Of a stretch of 64,000 nt of DNA, positions 28,947 to 42,050 are shown in pieces. The position numbers and the translations under genes are program-made. The DNA is taken from positions 7,396,893 to 7,460,892 of the forward strand of contig NC_014623.1 of NCBI RefSeq assembly GCF_000165485.1, given 5' to 3'. The notes beneath the pieces are model-generated. The model worked only from the letters and a program-made list of their open reading frames with translations, was not told the origin of the DNA and ran no database searches. Source of the DNA: Stigmatella aurantiaca DW4/3-1. GTDB lineage: Bacteria; Myxococcota; Myxococcia; Myxococcales; Myxococcaceae. Positions within the stretch are counted from its first letter, which is position 1. Every line of letters starts with the position of its first letter.

Positions 28947-31900
28947 ATGCATTCCTTGACCGCTCCCATGACCTCCTCCAGCCCCGCGTTGACCCTGGGC
29001 CTTCCTGGGTTCACTTTCGAGGACCTCTACCGTCCACGGGGCCTGCGCCGGCTCGCGGAACGCTTCGATGCCTGGCTGGGCGAGCGCGAGCCCGAACTGC
29101 TCCAGGCTTTCGATGCCTACCGGAAGTCCGGGGGGACGAGCGTCTCGGGTCCCGCCGAATCCGAACTCCTCATCCGCGTCTCCCGCCACGTGGGCGCCTT
29201 CCTCGCGCGCCTCTTCAACATCGACACGGAGACCGAGACCCTGGCCCGCCGCCTGACGGGCGAGCTTCCGCTGTTCGACTTCAAGCGCGACTTCATCACC
29301 CGCCGGGTCTTCAAGAAGGGCGCCCCGGACCGTCCGGCGCTCGCGGAGTACCCCTCGCTGGACGCCCGGATGCGCCTGCTGCTCCAGCTGGGCTTTCCGG
29401 AGACCGTGGCGCAGGGAGATCTGGAGCGGGGGCTGGCCGAGTCCATCCTCACGCTGATGGACCTGGAGCGCGTCCTCTCCGGCGCCCTGCCCGCGGCGCA
29501 GCAGGACCGCGCCCCCGGGCTGCGCGCGCGCTGGGCCTCGCTGCGGACCGCGCTCGTGTCCACGCCCGAGGGAAAAGAGGCCTTCGGCTCCAGCCTCGTT
29601 CCCCAGGGCGAAGACGCGGCGGAGCTCCAGGCGGTGCGCGCCCTGCTCTCGCTGGCGGACCGCTGGACGTACGCCCGAGCGCTGCACCCGGAGCTCAAAG
29701 AGCTGTTCCACATCTGGCCCACGCACCGCATCCCCAAGCCCCTCGTCTTCGACCAGCTCGTCTCGCTGCACCGGCCCGATCCGCAAATGCCAGAGATCGC
29801 CGAGAGCCCCGAGCACCACCTGCGCCACCGGGATGGGTTCAAGCTCACCGATCGCCGCGGCACGATGCGCGACGTGATGAACGAGGTGGACTACTGCGTC
29901 ATCTGCCACGAGCGCGAGAAGGACTCCTGCTCCAAGGGCTTCAAGGCGAAGGACCCGGTGGCCGAGGGGCACACCTACAAGAAGAACCCGCTGGGCATCC
30001 CCCTCACCGGCTGCCCTCTGGACGAGCGCATCTCCGAGGTCCATGCGCTCAAGCGCGAGGGGCTCTCGGTCGGGGCGCTGGCCATGGTGATGCTGGACAA
30101 CCCGATGTGCCCGGGCACCGGCCACCGCATCTGCAACGACTGCATGAAGGCCTGCATCTTCCAGAAGCAGGAGCCGGTGAACATCCCCCTGGCGGAGACC
30201 GCGACGCTCACGGACGTGCTGGAGCTGCCGTGGGGCTTCGAGATCTACGGGCTCCTGTCCCGGTGGAATCCGCTCAACGTCCGCCGGCCGTACGCGCTGC
30301 CCTACATCGGCCGCAACGCGCTGGTGGTGGGCCTGGGCCCCGCGGGCTACACGCTGGCGCACTACCTGCTCAACGAGGGGTTCGGCGTCACGGGCGTGGA
30401 TGGCCTGAAGATCGAGCCCTTCCCCGACGAGCTGGTGGGCCGCAACGGCCAGCCGCTCCAGCCCATCCGGGACTGGCGGGCCTTGACCCGCGAGCTGGAC
30501 GAGCGGGTGCTGGAGGGCTTTGGGGGGGTGTCCGAGTACGGCATCACCGTGCGCTGGGACAAGAACTTCCTCACCCTCATCCACCTGACGCTGGCGCGCC
30601 GGGAGAACCTGCACATCTACGGCGGCGTGCGCTTCGGTGGCACCCTCACCATCGATGATGCCTGGGCGCTGGGCTTCGACCACATCGCCATCGCCGCGGG
30701 CGCGGGCCGTCCCACCATCATCGGGATGAAGAACAACCTCATCCGGGGCATCCGCAAGGCGAGCGACTTCCTGATGGCGTTGCAGCTCACGGGCGCCTTC
30801 AAGAAGGACTCGCTGGCCAACCTCCAGGTGCAGTTGCCCGCCATCGTCATTGGCGGAGGCCTGACGGGCATCGACACGGCCACCGAGCTGATGGCGTACT
30901 ACCCGGTGCAGGTGCAGCGCATCCTCGATCGCCACGAGCAGCTGACCGCGGAGCTGAGCGAGGAGACGGTCCTGGCCCGGCTGGACGCGGAGGAGCGCCT
31001 CACCTACCACATGTTCCTGGAGCATGGCCGCGCGGTGCGCGCCGAGCGCGAGAAGGCGCTCGCGGAGGGCCGGAGCCCGGACTTCATCCAGCTGGTGCGC
31101 GGCTGGGGCGGCGTGAGCCTCGTCTACCGCCGCAGCCTCACCGAGTCCCCCGCCTACCGGCTCAACCACGAAGAGGTGGTGAAGGCACTCGAGGAGGGCA
31201 TCCGTTTCATCGAGCGGATGAGCCCCACGGAGGCCCTGCCGGACGCGAGCGGCGCGGTGCGGGCCATCCGCTTCGAGCGCATGGTGACCCAGGACGGCAA
31301 GCTCAAGGGCAGCGGCGAGTTCTTCGAGCTGCCCGCGAAGACCGTCTGCGTGGCCGCGGGCACCTCGCCCAACGTGACCTACGAGAAGGAGTACCCGGGG
31401 ACCTTCCAGCTCGACGGCAACAAGGAATACTTCCAGGGCTTCGAGCTGGAGGAGGCCGGTGCGTCCTTCGAGCTGAAGCCCGTGCCCGCCCGCGAGGACC
31501 TGGATGCCCCGGTGGGCTTCTTCACCTCGTACCAGAAGGCGGGCCGCTTCATCTCCTTCTACGGAGACAACCACCCCACCTACGCGGGCAACGTGGTGAA
31601 GGCCATGGCGAGCGCCAAGGATGGCTACCCGCAGGTGGCCCGCCTCTTCGCCCAGGAAGTCGCCGCGATGGACTTCTCGGACGAGGTGGCCCAGGGCCAG
31701 CGCGAAGCCAAGCTTGCCGCCCACTTCGCGAAGCTGGACGAGGCGCTCAACGCCACCATCGTGGCCGTCAACCGCCTCACCCCCACCATCGTGGAGGTGG
31801 TGGTGAAGGCCCCCTTCGCCGCCAGCCACTTCGAGCCGGGACAGTTCTACCGGCTCCAGAACTTCGAGCGGCTGGCGCCCGTCGTGGACGGCACGCGGCT

Positions 31901-32726
31901 GACGATGGAGGGGCTTGCCCTCACCGGCGCCTGGGTGGACAAGGAGAAGGGGTTGATGGGGACCATCGTGCTGGAGATGGGCTCCTCCTCACGCCTGTGC
32001 GCCGCGCTGCGGCCCGGAGAAGCCGTGGTCCTCATGGGACCGACCGGTACCCCCACGGAGATCGCCCACAACGAGACCGTGGTGCTGGTGGGCGGCGGCC
32101 TGGGCAACGCGGTGCTCTTCTCCATCGCCCGCTCGCTGAAGGCCGCGGGCTGCCGCGTCGTCTACTTCGCCGGCTACCGGCAGAAGATCGACAGCTTCAA
32201 GCACAGCGAGATCGAAGCCGGCACGGACCAGATCATCTGGTCGGTGGACGGGGGAGACATGATTGATGCACGGCGGCCACAGGACGCCAGCTTCCGGGGC
32301 AATGTCGTCCAGGCGATGCTCGCCTACGCCCAGGGGCAGTTGGGCCCGCAGCCCGTCATCTCCCTGAACGAGGTGGACCGCATCATCGCCATCGGCTCGG
32401 ACCGGATGATGCGCGCGGTCCAGGAGGCCCGCCGCGGCGTGCTCCAGCCCTTCCTCAAGCCCGGCCACGAGGCCATCGGCTCCATCAACTCGCCGATGCA
32501 GTGCATGATGAAGGAGATCTGCGCCCAGTGCCTCCAGAAGCACGTGGACCCCCGCACGGGCAAGGAGACGTGGGTCTTCTCCTGCTACAACCAGGACCAG
32601 AACCTGGACCAGGTGGACTTCGTCAACCTGAACCAACGCCTGCGCGGCAACACGGTGATGGAGAAGGTGTCGGACGTCTTCCTGGCCCGGCTGCTCAAGA
32701 AGGCGCCCCAGCTCAAGCGCGTCTGA
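28947..32726 (+). CDS. Giant Fe-S flavoprotein: GltD-like oxidoreductase fused to a ferredoxin-reductase module
   Basis: A 1,259-residue protein, one of the longest here. Residues 1-310 are mostly helical without a recognised motif. Around 315-410 is a cysteine-rich region (CVICHEREKDSC; GCPLD; CPGTGHRICNDCMKAC) that can hold two Fe-S clusters, as in the N-terminus of GltD/dihydropyrimidine-dehydrogenase-type enzymes. Then come two dinucleotide-binding folds, LVVGLGPAGYTLAHYLL (about 460) and AIVIGGGLTGIDTATEL (about 632). From about 950 a FAD/NAD-binding ferredoxin-reductase-like module follows (FEPGQFYRLQNF; VVLVGGGLGNAVLF), and near 1190 a last cluster CMMKEICAQCLQKH. This is an electron-bifurcating- or glutamate-synthase-like layout; the substrate is not identifiable. 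The ATG at 28968 is an alternative start. Confidence 0.7.
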   Translation: MHSLTAPMTSSSPALTLGLPGFTFEDLYRPRGLRRLAERFDAWLGEREPELLQAFDAYRKSGGTSVSGPAESELLIRVSRHVGAFLARLFNIDTETETLARRLTGELPLFDFKRDFITRRVFKKGAPDRPALAEYPSLDARMRLLLQLGFPETVAQGDLERGLAESILTLMDLERVLSGALPAAQQDRAPGLRARWASLRTALVSTPEGKEAFGSSLVPQGEDAAELQAVRALLSLADRWTYARALHPELKELFHIWPTHRIPKPLVFDQLVSLHRPDPQMPEIAESPEHHLRHRDGFKLTDRRGTMRDVMNEVDYCVICHEREKDSCSKGFKAKDPVAEGHTYKKNPLGIPLTGCPLDERISEVHALKREGLSVGALAMVMLDNPMCPGTGHRICNDCMKACIFQKQEPVNIPLAETATLTDVLELPWGFEIYGLLSRWNPLNVRRPYALPYIGRNALVVGLGPAGYTLAHYLLNEGFGVTGVDGLKIEPFPDELVGRNGQPLQPIRDWRALTRELDERVLEGFGGVSEYGITVRWDKNFLTLIHLTLARRENLHIYGGVRFGGTLTIDDAWALGFDHIAIAAGAGRPTIIGMKNNLIRGIRKASDFLMALQLTGAFKKDSLANLQVQLPAIVIGGGLTGIDTATELMAYYPVQVQRILDRHEQLTAELSEETVLARLDAEERLTYHMFLEHGRAVRAEREKALAEGRSPDFIQLVRGWGGVSLVYRRSLTESPAYRLNHEEVVKALEEGIRFIERMSPTEALPDASGAVRAIRFERMVTQDGKLKGSGEFFELPAKTVCVAAGTSPNVTYEKEYPGTFQLDGNKEYFQGFELEEAGASFELKPVPAREDLDAPVGFFTSYQKAGRFISFYGDNHPTYAGNVVKAMASAKDGYPQVARLFAQEVAAMDFSDEVAQGQREAKLAAHFAKLDEALNATIVAVNRLTPTIVEVVVKAPFAASHFEPGQFYRLQNFERLAPVVDGTRLTMEGLALTGAWVDKEKGLMGTIVLEMGSSSRLCAALRPGEAVVLMGPTGTPTEIAHNETVVLVGGGLGNAVLFSIARSLKAAGCRVVYFAGYRQKIDSFKHSEIEAGTDQIIWSVDGGDMIDARRPQDASFRGNVVQAMLAYAQGQLGPQPVISLNEVDRIIAIGSDRMMRAVQEARRGVLQPFLKPGHEAIGSINSPMQCMMKEICAQCLQKHVDPRTGKETWVFSCYNQDQNLDQVDFVNLNQRLRGNTVMEKVSDVFLARLLKKAPQLKRV

Positions 32727-32736
32727 GGCGGGCGGC

Positions 32737-33423
32737 TCACCGCTTGCCGAAGGTGCTCATCATGTCCTGGTAGTTCTTCGCCAGGTCCGCCTCACGCGTC
32801 AGGACGGTGTCCACGTTGGCATCGCCGTACGTGCGGCGGACCTCGGTGAGCTGCCGGAGGGACTCCACGCGCTCGCGCATGGCCTCCAGCTGAGGGGCCA
32901 ACTCCTTCTGCTGCTCCTGGCTCAGCTTCGCCTGCATGGCCTCCAGCTTCTTCAGCTCCTCGTCGAACTGGAGCGTCTGCACCATCTGGCGCTGGCCGAT
33001 GACGGCCGTCACCACGTCGGCCAGCCCATTGATGTCCACCTCGGAGAGCCCGGCCTCCTTGCGCGCCTTCTCTTCCGCCACGGCCTTGCCCTCGATGAAC
33101 TTCATCGTGGCGTTCACCTCGGCCATGCTCCCGGCCGTCTCCGGCTTGCCCTTCACCGCGGCCAGATCCTTCGACAGCGCCGCATAGGCCTCCACCAGCT
33201 TGCGCTGGTAGCCCACATACGCCTCGAGCTTCTCCGGGGTCACCGCATAGCCCCCCGGGGCCTCCTGGGCGCCCCCCGGGGCCTCCCCGGGCGCCTGCCC
33301 GCCCTGGGGCACGGCAGGAGAGCGCTGGCCGCTCTTTGCAGGCGCAACCTCCGGGTTCGCCTGTTCTTTCTTGCACGCCGAGCAAGCCAGCGCCGCACAC
33401 AGCACCCACAACGACCGACGCAT
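32737..33423 (-). CDS. Putative lipoprotein with coiled-coil domain
   Basis: A 228-residue protein with a lipobox-like signal (LWVLCAALACSACKKE), a Gly/Pro/Gln linker and then an extended helical region (YAALSKDLAAVKGKPETAG, EELKKLEAMQAKLSQEQQKELAP) with clear heptad spacing. It is likely anchored in a membrane facing the periplasm. No enzymatic motif or named family is recognised. The frame is open to 33540, but the ATG at 33423 begins the signal peptide and is preferred. It converges with the large flavoprotein gene with only 10 bases between stops. Function unknown. Confidence 0.65.
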   Translation of the reverse strand: MRRSLWVLCAALACSACKKEQANPEVAPAKSGQRSPAVPQGGQAPGEAPGGAQEAPGGYAVTPEKLEAYVGYQRKLVEAYAALSKDLAAVKGKPETAGSMAEVNATMKFIEGKAVAEEKARKEAGLSEVDINGLADVVTAVIGQRQMVQTLQFDEELKKLEAMQAKLSQEQQKELAPQLEAMRERVESLRQLTEVRRTYGDANVDTVLTREADLAKNYQDMMSTFGKR

Positions 33424-33554
33424 GCCCACTCCCACTTGGAAACACGAGGAAAATACAGGCCCCGGGGCCCTGCCAATGAGATTCGGTGCTTCCTCGACAA
33501 CCCACCGGGGTGGGACAGCCTCATTGAACAATCGCCGCATTACCTTTGACCAAC

Positions 33555-34103
33555 ATGCCTGCGGTCGTGTACGAACCGCGATTCGTTGTCGAGAGCGGTG
33601 GAGGGACTTTGAGGCTTTTCCTGGTAAGGCACGGCGATGCGGACGCAGAGATCCCCGAGGGGCTCGGCGACGAGGCGCGCGCGCTGACCGCGAAGGCCCG
33701 CGCCAACACTGCCCAGCACTTCGCGTCGCTGGCCGAGCGCATGGGTCCCATCTCGCTCATCCTGACGAGCCCGCTGGTCCGCACGGTCCAGACCTCGCAA
33801 ATCCTCTCCTCGGCGACGAAGCACGAGGGCCTGCTGCGGGTGCACCGCTGCCTGCTGCCCGACATGCCCGTGGGCGCCGTGGAGCCGGTGATCGCCGAGC
33901 ACGCGGACCAGAACCTGGTCCTCGTGGGGCACCAGCCCTCCATGGGGGCCTTGGCGGCGCACCTGCTGGGCATGCAGTCCTTCCCCAAGCCCGTCAACCC
34001 GGGCACGGTCATCGCCCTGGAGCGCTCCGAGGAAGCCGGTGCCCCCCTGAAGTTCCTGTTCTACGCGCCCCCCGGCCAGCAAGTCCTCGACTCCATCCAG
34101 TAA
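33555..34103 (+). CDS. sixA: SixA-type phosphohistidine phosphatase
   Basis: A 182-residue histidine-phosphatase-superfamily protein. The catalytic RHG is in LRLFLVRHGDADAE, the second arginine in LTSPLVRTVQTSQIL, and the second active-site histidine in LVLVGHQPSMGALAAHLLG. The G-H-x-P arrangement and the short length match SixA, which removes phosphate from phosphohistidine of HPt domains; other small members act on different phosphoesters. A TTG nine bases upstream is a possible start but the ATG at 33555 is preferred. CyaY follows after 25 bases on the same strand. The role in this lineage, rich in two-component systems, is inferred from family. Confidence 0.8.
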   Translation: MPAVVYEPRFVVESGGGTLRLFLVRHGDADAEIPEGLGDEARALTAKARANTAQHFASLAERMGPISLILTSPLVRTVQTSQILSSATKHEGLLRVHRCLLPDMPVGAVEPVIAEHADQNLVLVGHQPSMGALAAHLLGMQSFPKPVNPGTVIALERSEEAGAPLKFLFYAPPGQQVLDSIQ

Positions 34104-34128
34104 GCGGCTTCGAAGCCGGAGCAACGCG

Positions 34129-34461
34129 ATGATGGACGAAGCCCGTTATAACCAGCTCGTCGCTTCTGTCTTCAAGCGGATGCTCTCGGCGGCGGATGGC
34201 ATTGATCCGGACGTCCTCGAGGCGGATGTCACCGGGGACATGCTCACCCTCACGGCCCCCTCGCGTGAGAAGTGCATCGTCAACACCCAGCGCGCCGTCC
34301 GGCAGATCTGGGTGGCGGGCAAGAGCCAGGGCATCCACTTCTCCTATGAAGAGGGCACCGGCACCTGGAAGGACGACAAGGGCCGGGGGCTGGAGCTCTT
34401 CTCCTTTGTCGCCGAGGTGGTCCGCGACATCAGCGGCGCGGACTTCGCCTACCCGTCCTGA
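34129..34461 (+). CDS. cyaY: CyaY/frataxin-like iron-sulfur assembly protein
   Basis: A 110-residue frataxin-family protein. It shows the N-terminal acidic helix region (MMDEARYNQLVASVFKRML, DGIDPDVLEADVTG), the beta-sheet core LTLTAPSREKCIVNTQRAVRQIWVA, and GIHFSYEEGTGTWKDDKG with the conserved tryptophan, the arrangement of bacterial CyaY. It binds iron and regulates cysteine desulfurase in Fe-S cluster assembly. Length is normal. An ATG codon pair at 34129/34132 leaves a one-codon uncertainty. Its 3' end overlaps a convergent gene by 13 bases. Presence next to sixA has no obvious functional link. Confidence 0.85.
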   Translation: MMDEARYNQLVASVFKRMLSAADGIDPDVLEADVTGDMLTLTAPSREKCIVNTQRAVRQIWVAGKSQGIHFSYEEGTGTWKDDKGRGLELFSFVAEVVRDISGADFAYPS

Positions 34462-35435
34462 GGCTTGTCCCGCGGCTCCTGCTTGGCCCGCTCGCTGAAC
34501 TCCACCCGGTCCCCGCCCGCGGCCTGAGCCTTGCGGAGCGCTTCGCTGGCATCCCTCATCAAGTTCCCGAAGCTGACCTGGGTCTGCCCCCGGGTCACCG
34601 TGGGCTCGAACACGGACAGCCCCATGGACAGGGTCAAATCCGGCAAGGGCGCCAGCGTCTTCACCCGCTGGCGAAGCCGCTCGGCCACCATCAAGGCGCC
34701 GTCCTTCGCCGTGTGCGGCATGAAGGAGACGAACCGGCCTTCGGAGATGGGAACGGTGACGTCGATATCGCGCATCGCCTCGACGAACAGCGCGAGGATC
34801 TCCGCGAGCACCGCCGTGCGCCGCGTGGGGCCGAGCGGGGCCAGGTGCTCGGGCAGGCGATCCAGCTCCAGCAGCAACAGGGCGATGGGGTAGCGATAGC
34901 GCCGGCTGCGCTTCACCTCCATCAGCAGCAACCGCTTGAGGAACTCGAAGTCCGGAGAGCTGGCCGCGTCCGTGCGCCGATTGGGGGCGTCCGCCTCCCC
35001 CGGTGCCTGCGCAGAAGCCTCCGGGGGCGGGGAGACCGCCTGAGCGGCGGCCCGGGCCTCGAACAGCTGGAACAGCAGCCCCACACACGTCACCACCGTG
35101 GTGCGCTTGAGGGGCCCCACCAGGAAGGCGTCCGCGCCCGCGCCCGCCGAGCGCGGCTCGGGGTGCTCTTCTTCGGGCATGTAGAGCAGGAGCACCGGCG
35201 TGTCCGGCGACTCCTCCTTCACCTGGCGGCAGAGCGCTTCTCCGTCGAGGGCAGCGCTCTGGGAGGCCAACAGAATGCCCGGCGCACGCGCGCGGAACTC
35301 CCGCAGCGCCTCGCCCGAGGTGCTGACGATGCCCACTTCATACCCCGCGCTCTCCAGGAACTTGCGAAGCGCCGTGGAGACCGGGGGGGAGGGCTCGGCA
35401 ATGAGTGCGGAGCGCATGAGGCTATTAAGCCCCAT
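34449..35435 (-). CDS. Response regulator with degenerate GGDEF domain
   Basis: A 328-residue protein. Residues about 8-120 resemble a receiver domain (MRSALIAEPSPPVSTALRKFLESAGYEV) but the usual phospho-acceptor region reads LLASQSAALDGEALC, so phosphorylation is doubtful. After a Pro/Ala linker, residues about 160-310 resemble a diguanylate cyclase fold (RRYRYPIALLLLELD ... MRDIDVTVPISEGRFVSFMP ... LTLSMGLSVFEP). The catalytic GGDEF is replaced by SEGRF, so cyclase activity is very unlikely. It may be a c-di-GMP-independent signalling or binding protein. The start at 35435 lies one base after the frr stop, so it is probably co-transcribed with frr and pyrH; MRSALI at 35417 is an alternative start. 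Confidence 0.75.
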   Translation of the reverse strand: MGLNSLMRSALIAEPSPPVSTALRKFLESAGYEVGIVSTSGEALREFRARAPGILLASQSAALDGEALCRQVKEESPDTPVLLLYMPEEEHPEPRSAGAGADAFLVGPLKRTTVVTCVGLLFQLFEARAAAQAVSPPPEASAQAPGEADAPNRRTDAASSPDFEFLKRLLLMEVKRSRRYRYPIALLLLELDRLPEHLAPLGPTRRTAVLAEILALFVEAMRDIDVTVPISEGRFVSFMPHTAKDGALMVAERLRQRVKTLAPLPDLTLSMGLSVFEPTVTRGQTQVSFGNLMRDASEALRKAQAAGGDRVEFSERAKQEPRDKPQDG

Positions 35436-35436
35436 T

Positions 35437-35997
35437 TCAGACGGACATGACCTCCTTTTCCTTGGCCGCGATGATGCTGTCGACCTGGGCCACGCCCGCG
35501 TCGGTCTCTTTCTGGACCTTTTCCGAGGTGCGCTTGTTGTCGTCCTCGGTGATGGTCTTCGCCTTCAGCTTCTCCTTGAGCGCCTCGTTGGCGTCCCGGC
35601 GGATGTTGCGAATGGCGACCTTGTGCTCTTCCCCCTTGGACTTCACCTGCTTGGCGATGTCCTTGCGGCGCTCCTCGGTGAGCGGCGGGAAGGGCAGGCG
35701 AATCATCTCCCCGTCGTTCATGGGGTTGATGCCGAGGTTGGCCTCGCGCAAGGCCTTCTCGATCTCCTTGAGGGAGCTCTTGTCAAAGGGCTTGATGGTG
35801 ATGAGGCGGGGCTCCGGGGCGTTCACGCTGGCCACACCCGCCAGCGGGGTGGGCGTGCCATAGTAGTCCACCCGGACGCCATCCAGGATGGCGGTGCTGG
35901 CCCGGCCGGTGCGGACCTTGGCCAGCTCGCGCTTGAGGTCATCGAGCGTCTTGTCGATCCGGCCCTTCAACTCCTTCAGCACGTCTTCATTCGCCAT
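35437..35997 (-). CDS. frr: Ribosome recycling factor
   Basis: A 186-residue protein of normal length for RRF, which with EF-G splits post-termination ribosomes. It begins MANEDVLKELKGRIDKTLDDLKRELAKVRTGR, includes VDYYGTPTPLAGVASVNAPEPRLI in the beta domain, and ends with the long helix EKVQKETDAGVAQVDSII. It sits 24 bases after pyrH on the same strand, the usual order in proteobacteria, where tsf and rpsB also lie upstream. The TGA stop is separated from the ATG of the next gene by a single base. Confidence 0.97.
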   Translation of the reverse strand: MANEDVLKELKGRIDKTLDDLKRELAKVRTGRASTAILDGVRVDYYGTPTPLAGVASVNAPEPRLITIKPFDKSSLKEIEKALREANLGINPMNDGEMIRLPFPPLTEERRKDIAKQVKSKGEEHKVAIRNIRRDANEALKEKLKAKTITEDDNKRTSEKVQKETDAGVAQVDSIIAAKEKEVMSV

Positions 35998-36021
35998 TGT
36001 GAGCTCCCAGGTAAGAAGAGA

Positions 36022-36771
36022 TCAGGCCCAGACCGTCTCGGAGGCCCCCACCACAGTCCCAATATCGCCGGTGCCCAACACCGCACGGCCAATATTGCCA
36101 CGCACCGTCAGGTCGAACACCAGGATGGGCAGCTTGTTGTCCCGGCACAGCGAGATGGCGGTGGAGTCCATCACGTTCAAGTCCTGCTTGAGCACGTCCA
36201 GGTACGTGAGGGACCGGTAGCGCCGCGCCGTGGGGTCCTTCTTCGGGTCCGCGTTGTACACGCCATCCACCTTGGTCGCCTTGAGGATGACCTCGGCGTT
36301 GATTTCCATGGCGCGCAGGGAGGCGGCCGTGTCGGTGGTGAAGTACGGGTTGCCCGTGCCCGCGGCGAAGATGACCACGCGCCCCTTCTCCAGGTGGCGC
36401 ACGGCGCGGCGGCGGATGTAGGGCTCGGCGATCTGCTCCATCTTGATGGCCGACAGCACGCGCGTGTGGACCCCCTGCTTCTCCAGCGCGTCCTGCATCG
36501 CCATGGAGTTGATGCAGGTGGCGAGCATGCCCATGTAGTCGGCGCTCGCCCGGTCCATGCCCTCGGTGGCCCCAGCCACCCCCCGGAAGATGTTGCCGCC
36601 ACCAATGACGAGGGCCACCTCCACGGAGGCCTCGGTCAGCTCCTTCACCTCGGAGGCGATGCGCGAGAGCGTGGGAGGGTGAATGCCATACTTCCCATCT
36701 CCCATCAGGGCTTCGCCCGAGAGCTTGAGAAGGATTCGCTTGTAGCGGCCAGGGCGGGTCGGGTCGGACAT
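36022..36771 (-). CDS. pyrH: UMP kinase
   Basis: A 249-residue uridylate kinase of the amino-acid-kinase fold, which makes UDP from UMP. Motifs are [15 protein letters not shown], the phosphate-binding [14 protein letters not shown], and the base/PRPP region [22 protein letters not shown], followed by [14 protein letters not shown]. Length fits. ATG at 36771 is the first in the conserved segment; the upstream frame crosses the tsf terminator. It is the first gene of pyrH-frr-(degenerate GGDEF). A strong terminator separates it from tsf, so its own promoter must lie in the 36.77-36.88 kb interval. Confidence 0.97.
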   Translation of the reverse strand: MSDPTRPGRYKRILLKLSGEALMGDGKYGIHPPTLSRIASEVKELTEASVEVALVIGGGNIFRGVAGATEGMDRASADYMGMLATCINSMAMQDALEKQGVHTRVLSAIKMEQIAEPYIRRRAVRHLEKGRVVIFAAGTGNPYFTTDTAASLRAMEINAEVILKATKVDGVYNADPKKDPTARRYRSLTYLDVLKQDLNVMDSTAISLCRDNKLPILVFDLTVRGNIGRAVLGTGDIGTVVGASETVWA

Positions 36772-36880
36772 GTGGCCCCGCTTGTATCCCCCACCCTGGC
36801 CACGATCAACGTTCGCGTCGAAGGGGCCGCCCCGGAACTTCGCCAGTGAACCCTTCGGCCCGGCCCCCTGCCTGGCCGTG

Positions 36881-36937
36881 AAAAACAGAGGGGCCGCCGT
36901 CCGGAAGCCGTCGATGGCTCCGGACCTGCGGCCCCTC
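36881..36937 (-). terminator. Rho-independent terminator after tsf
   Basis: On the minus strand a long stem (GAGGGGCCGC..GGTCCGGAGCC pairing with GGCTTCCGGAC..GCGGCCCCTC) is followed by TGTTTTTC. It lies 19 bases after the tsf stop and closes the rpsB-tsf operon. Confidence 0.85.
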
Positions 36938-36955
36938 GGAGGGAAAGCAGGCGGC

Positions 36956-37615
36956 TCAGGCCTGGGCGGTGCCCAGCGTCTTGGCCACCTCGGCGGCCAA
37001 GTCGTCCTTCTTCTTCTCGATGCCCTCGCCCACCACGAAACGGGCGAAGCGGCGCACGGAGACCTTCTCGCCAATCTTCGCGGCGCGCTCGGTGATCATC
37101 TCGTGCATGCGCTTCTTGTCGTCCTTCACCCAGAACTGGTCCACCAGGCAGACCGTCTCGTAGTACTTCTCGATCTTGCCCACGAGGATCTTGTCCCACA
37201 TGGCCTCGGGCTTGCCCGCCTCCTTGAGCTGAGCACGCTGGATCTCCTTCTCCTTCTCCAGCACGTCGGCGGGGATCTCCTCACGGCGCACGAACTGGGG
37301 GGAGGCCGCCGCGATGTGCATCGCGACATCCTTGGCCAGGGCCTGGAAGTCCTCGTTGCGAGCCACGAAGTCCGTCTCGCAGTTGACCTCCACCATCACC
37401 CCGATACGGCCGCTGTGGACGTAGGTGGAGATGATGCCCTCGGCCGCGACACGGCCTTCCTTGCTGCCGGCCTTGGCGATGCCCTTCTTGCGCAGCCACT
37501 CCTCGGCCTTGACGAAGTCGCCGCCGGTCTCGGCCAGCGCCTTCTTGCAGTCCATCATGCCCGCGCCCGTCTTCTCGCGGAGCTCCTTCACCATCGCGGC
37601 GCTTACCTCAGCCAT
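36956..37615 (-). CDS. tsf: Translation elongation factor Ts
   Basis: A 219-residue short-form EF-Ts, the guanine nucleotide exchange factor of EF-Tu. The N-terminal UBA-like domain reads [31 protein letters not shown]; the exchange motif [21 protein letters not shown] is present and the protein ends in [20 protein letters not shown]. It is much shorter than E. coli EF-Ts (about 280) because one core subdomain is reduced, as in several deltaproteobacteria. GGAGAAG precedes the ATG at 37615. The upstream gene is rpsB, separated by a possible attenuator hairpin. Confidence 0.95.
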   Translation of the reverse strand: MAEVSAAMVKELREKTGAGMMDCKKALAETGGDFVKAEEWLRKKGIAKAGSKEGRVAAEGIISTYVHSGRIGVMVEVNCETDFVARNEDFQALAKDVAMHIAAASPQFVRREEIPADVLEKEKEIQRAQLKEAGKPEAMWDKILVGKIEKYYETVCLVDQFWVKDDKKRMHEMITERAAKIGEKVSVRRFARFVVGEGIEKKKDDLAAEVAKTLGTAQA

Positions 37616-37688
37616 GTTCTTCTCCAGGCCCCGCGTGTCCGGCGCCATGCGCTGGTGGGGGGAATTGAGGTTCAATACATTCGTTGGG

Positions 37689-37728
37689 AAATGAAACGGC
37701 CGGACGGCGGGACCCCACCGCCCGGCCA
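37689..37728 (-). terminator. Possible attenuator between rpsB and tsf
   Basis: On the minus strand the imperfect stem GGCCGGGCGG / CCGCCGTCCGGCC is followed by GTTTCATTT. The stem has a bulge and the U-tract is broken by C and A, so it is probably a partial terminator that reduces rather than blocks tsf expression. Confidence 0.45.
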
Positions 37729-37753
37729 GACATCATGCTCACGCCGGGTGCAG

Positions 37754-38707
<954 letters not shown>

Positions 38708-39064
38708 GGTCTTCTCTCCGGTTGGTCCGCCACACCCGGGCGATACACCGGCCATCTCTCCTGCTTCGGAATGCCTCGGAGGAGGACATTCTTCGCGGGA
38801 GCACCAGGGCCGGAACGGGCGTGTGTGAAATGGGTCCTGCTTGCCATCCACCCCCAGCAGGCGCCAGGGGCGGGCGGTTCCTAACAAAACCTCTCTGGCG
38901 TGCGCAAGCTTCGCGTCAAACCACCCCTACATCCCCCCACCCCCGCCTGCCTGTCCGCTCAGTCCCAAGCCCTTCCGAGCCCCTGAAAGCCACCGGCGCG
39001 GCCCACCTCCCCAGGGGGGAGGCGGCACCGCGCCAGAAGGGAAACCGAGCGGGCCAGCGAGCGC
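38708..39064. other. Non-coding interval between secA and rpsB
   Basis: This 357-base gap must hold the rpsB promoter and leader. Near 38995-39034 a strong stem (GGCGCGG..CCTCCCC / GGGGAGG..CCGCGCC) lies downstream of secA on the minus strand and may be its terminator, but it lacks a U-tract. A TTGACG at 38919-38914 on the minus strand is a possible -35 without a convincing -10. No coding capacity recognised. Confidence 0.45.
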
Positions 39065-41875
<2,811 letters not shown>

Positions 41876-42050
41876 GAATTCTGGCTCTCTCGCGCCGGGA
41901 GAATCCCCGAATGACGGCAACGAGTGAAGGGAAATCCCAGGAGATGTAAGAGGCAACCTCGGGAGAACCCCACGCGATCCCGAGGCATTCCTCTTGGCCG
42001 TCTGCCCTGCGCGCGGTCAGGACACAGTAAAGCGGAACCGAGCCCACGCA

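Noticed and set aside
28824-31829. A 1,001-codon antisense frame opposite the giant flavoprotein
   Set aside because: It has no recognisable domain and mirrors the codon bias of the real gene, which has intact cofactor motifs.
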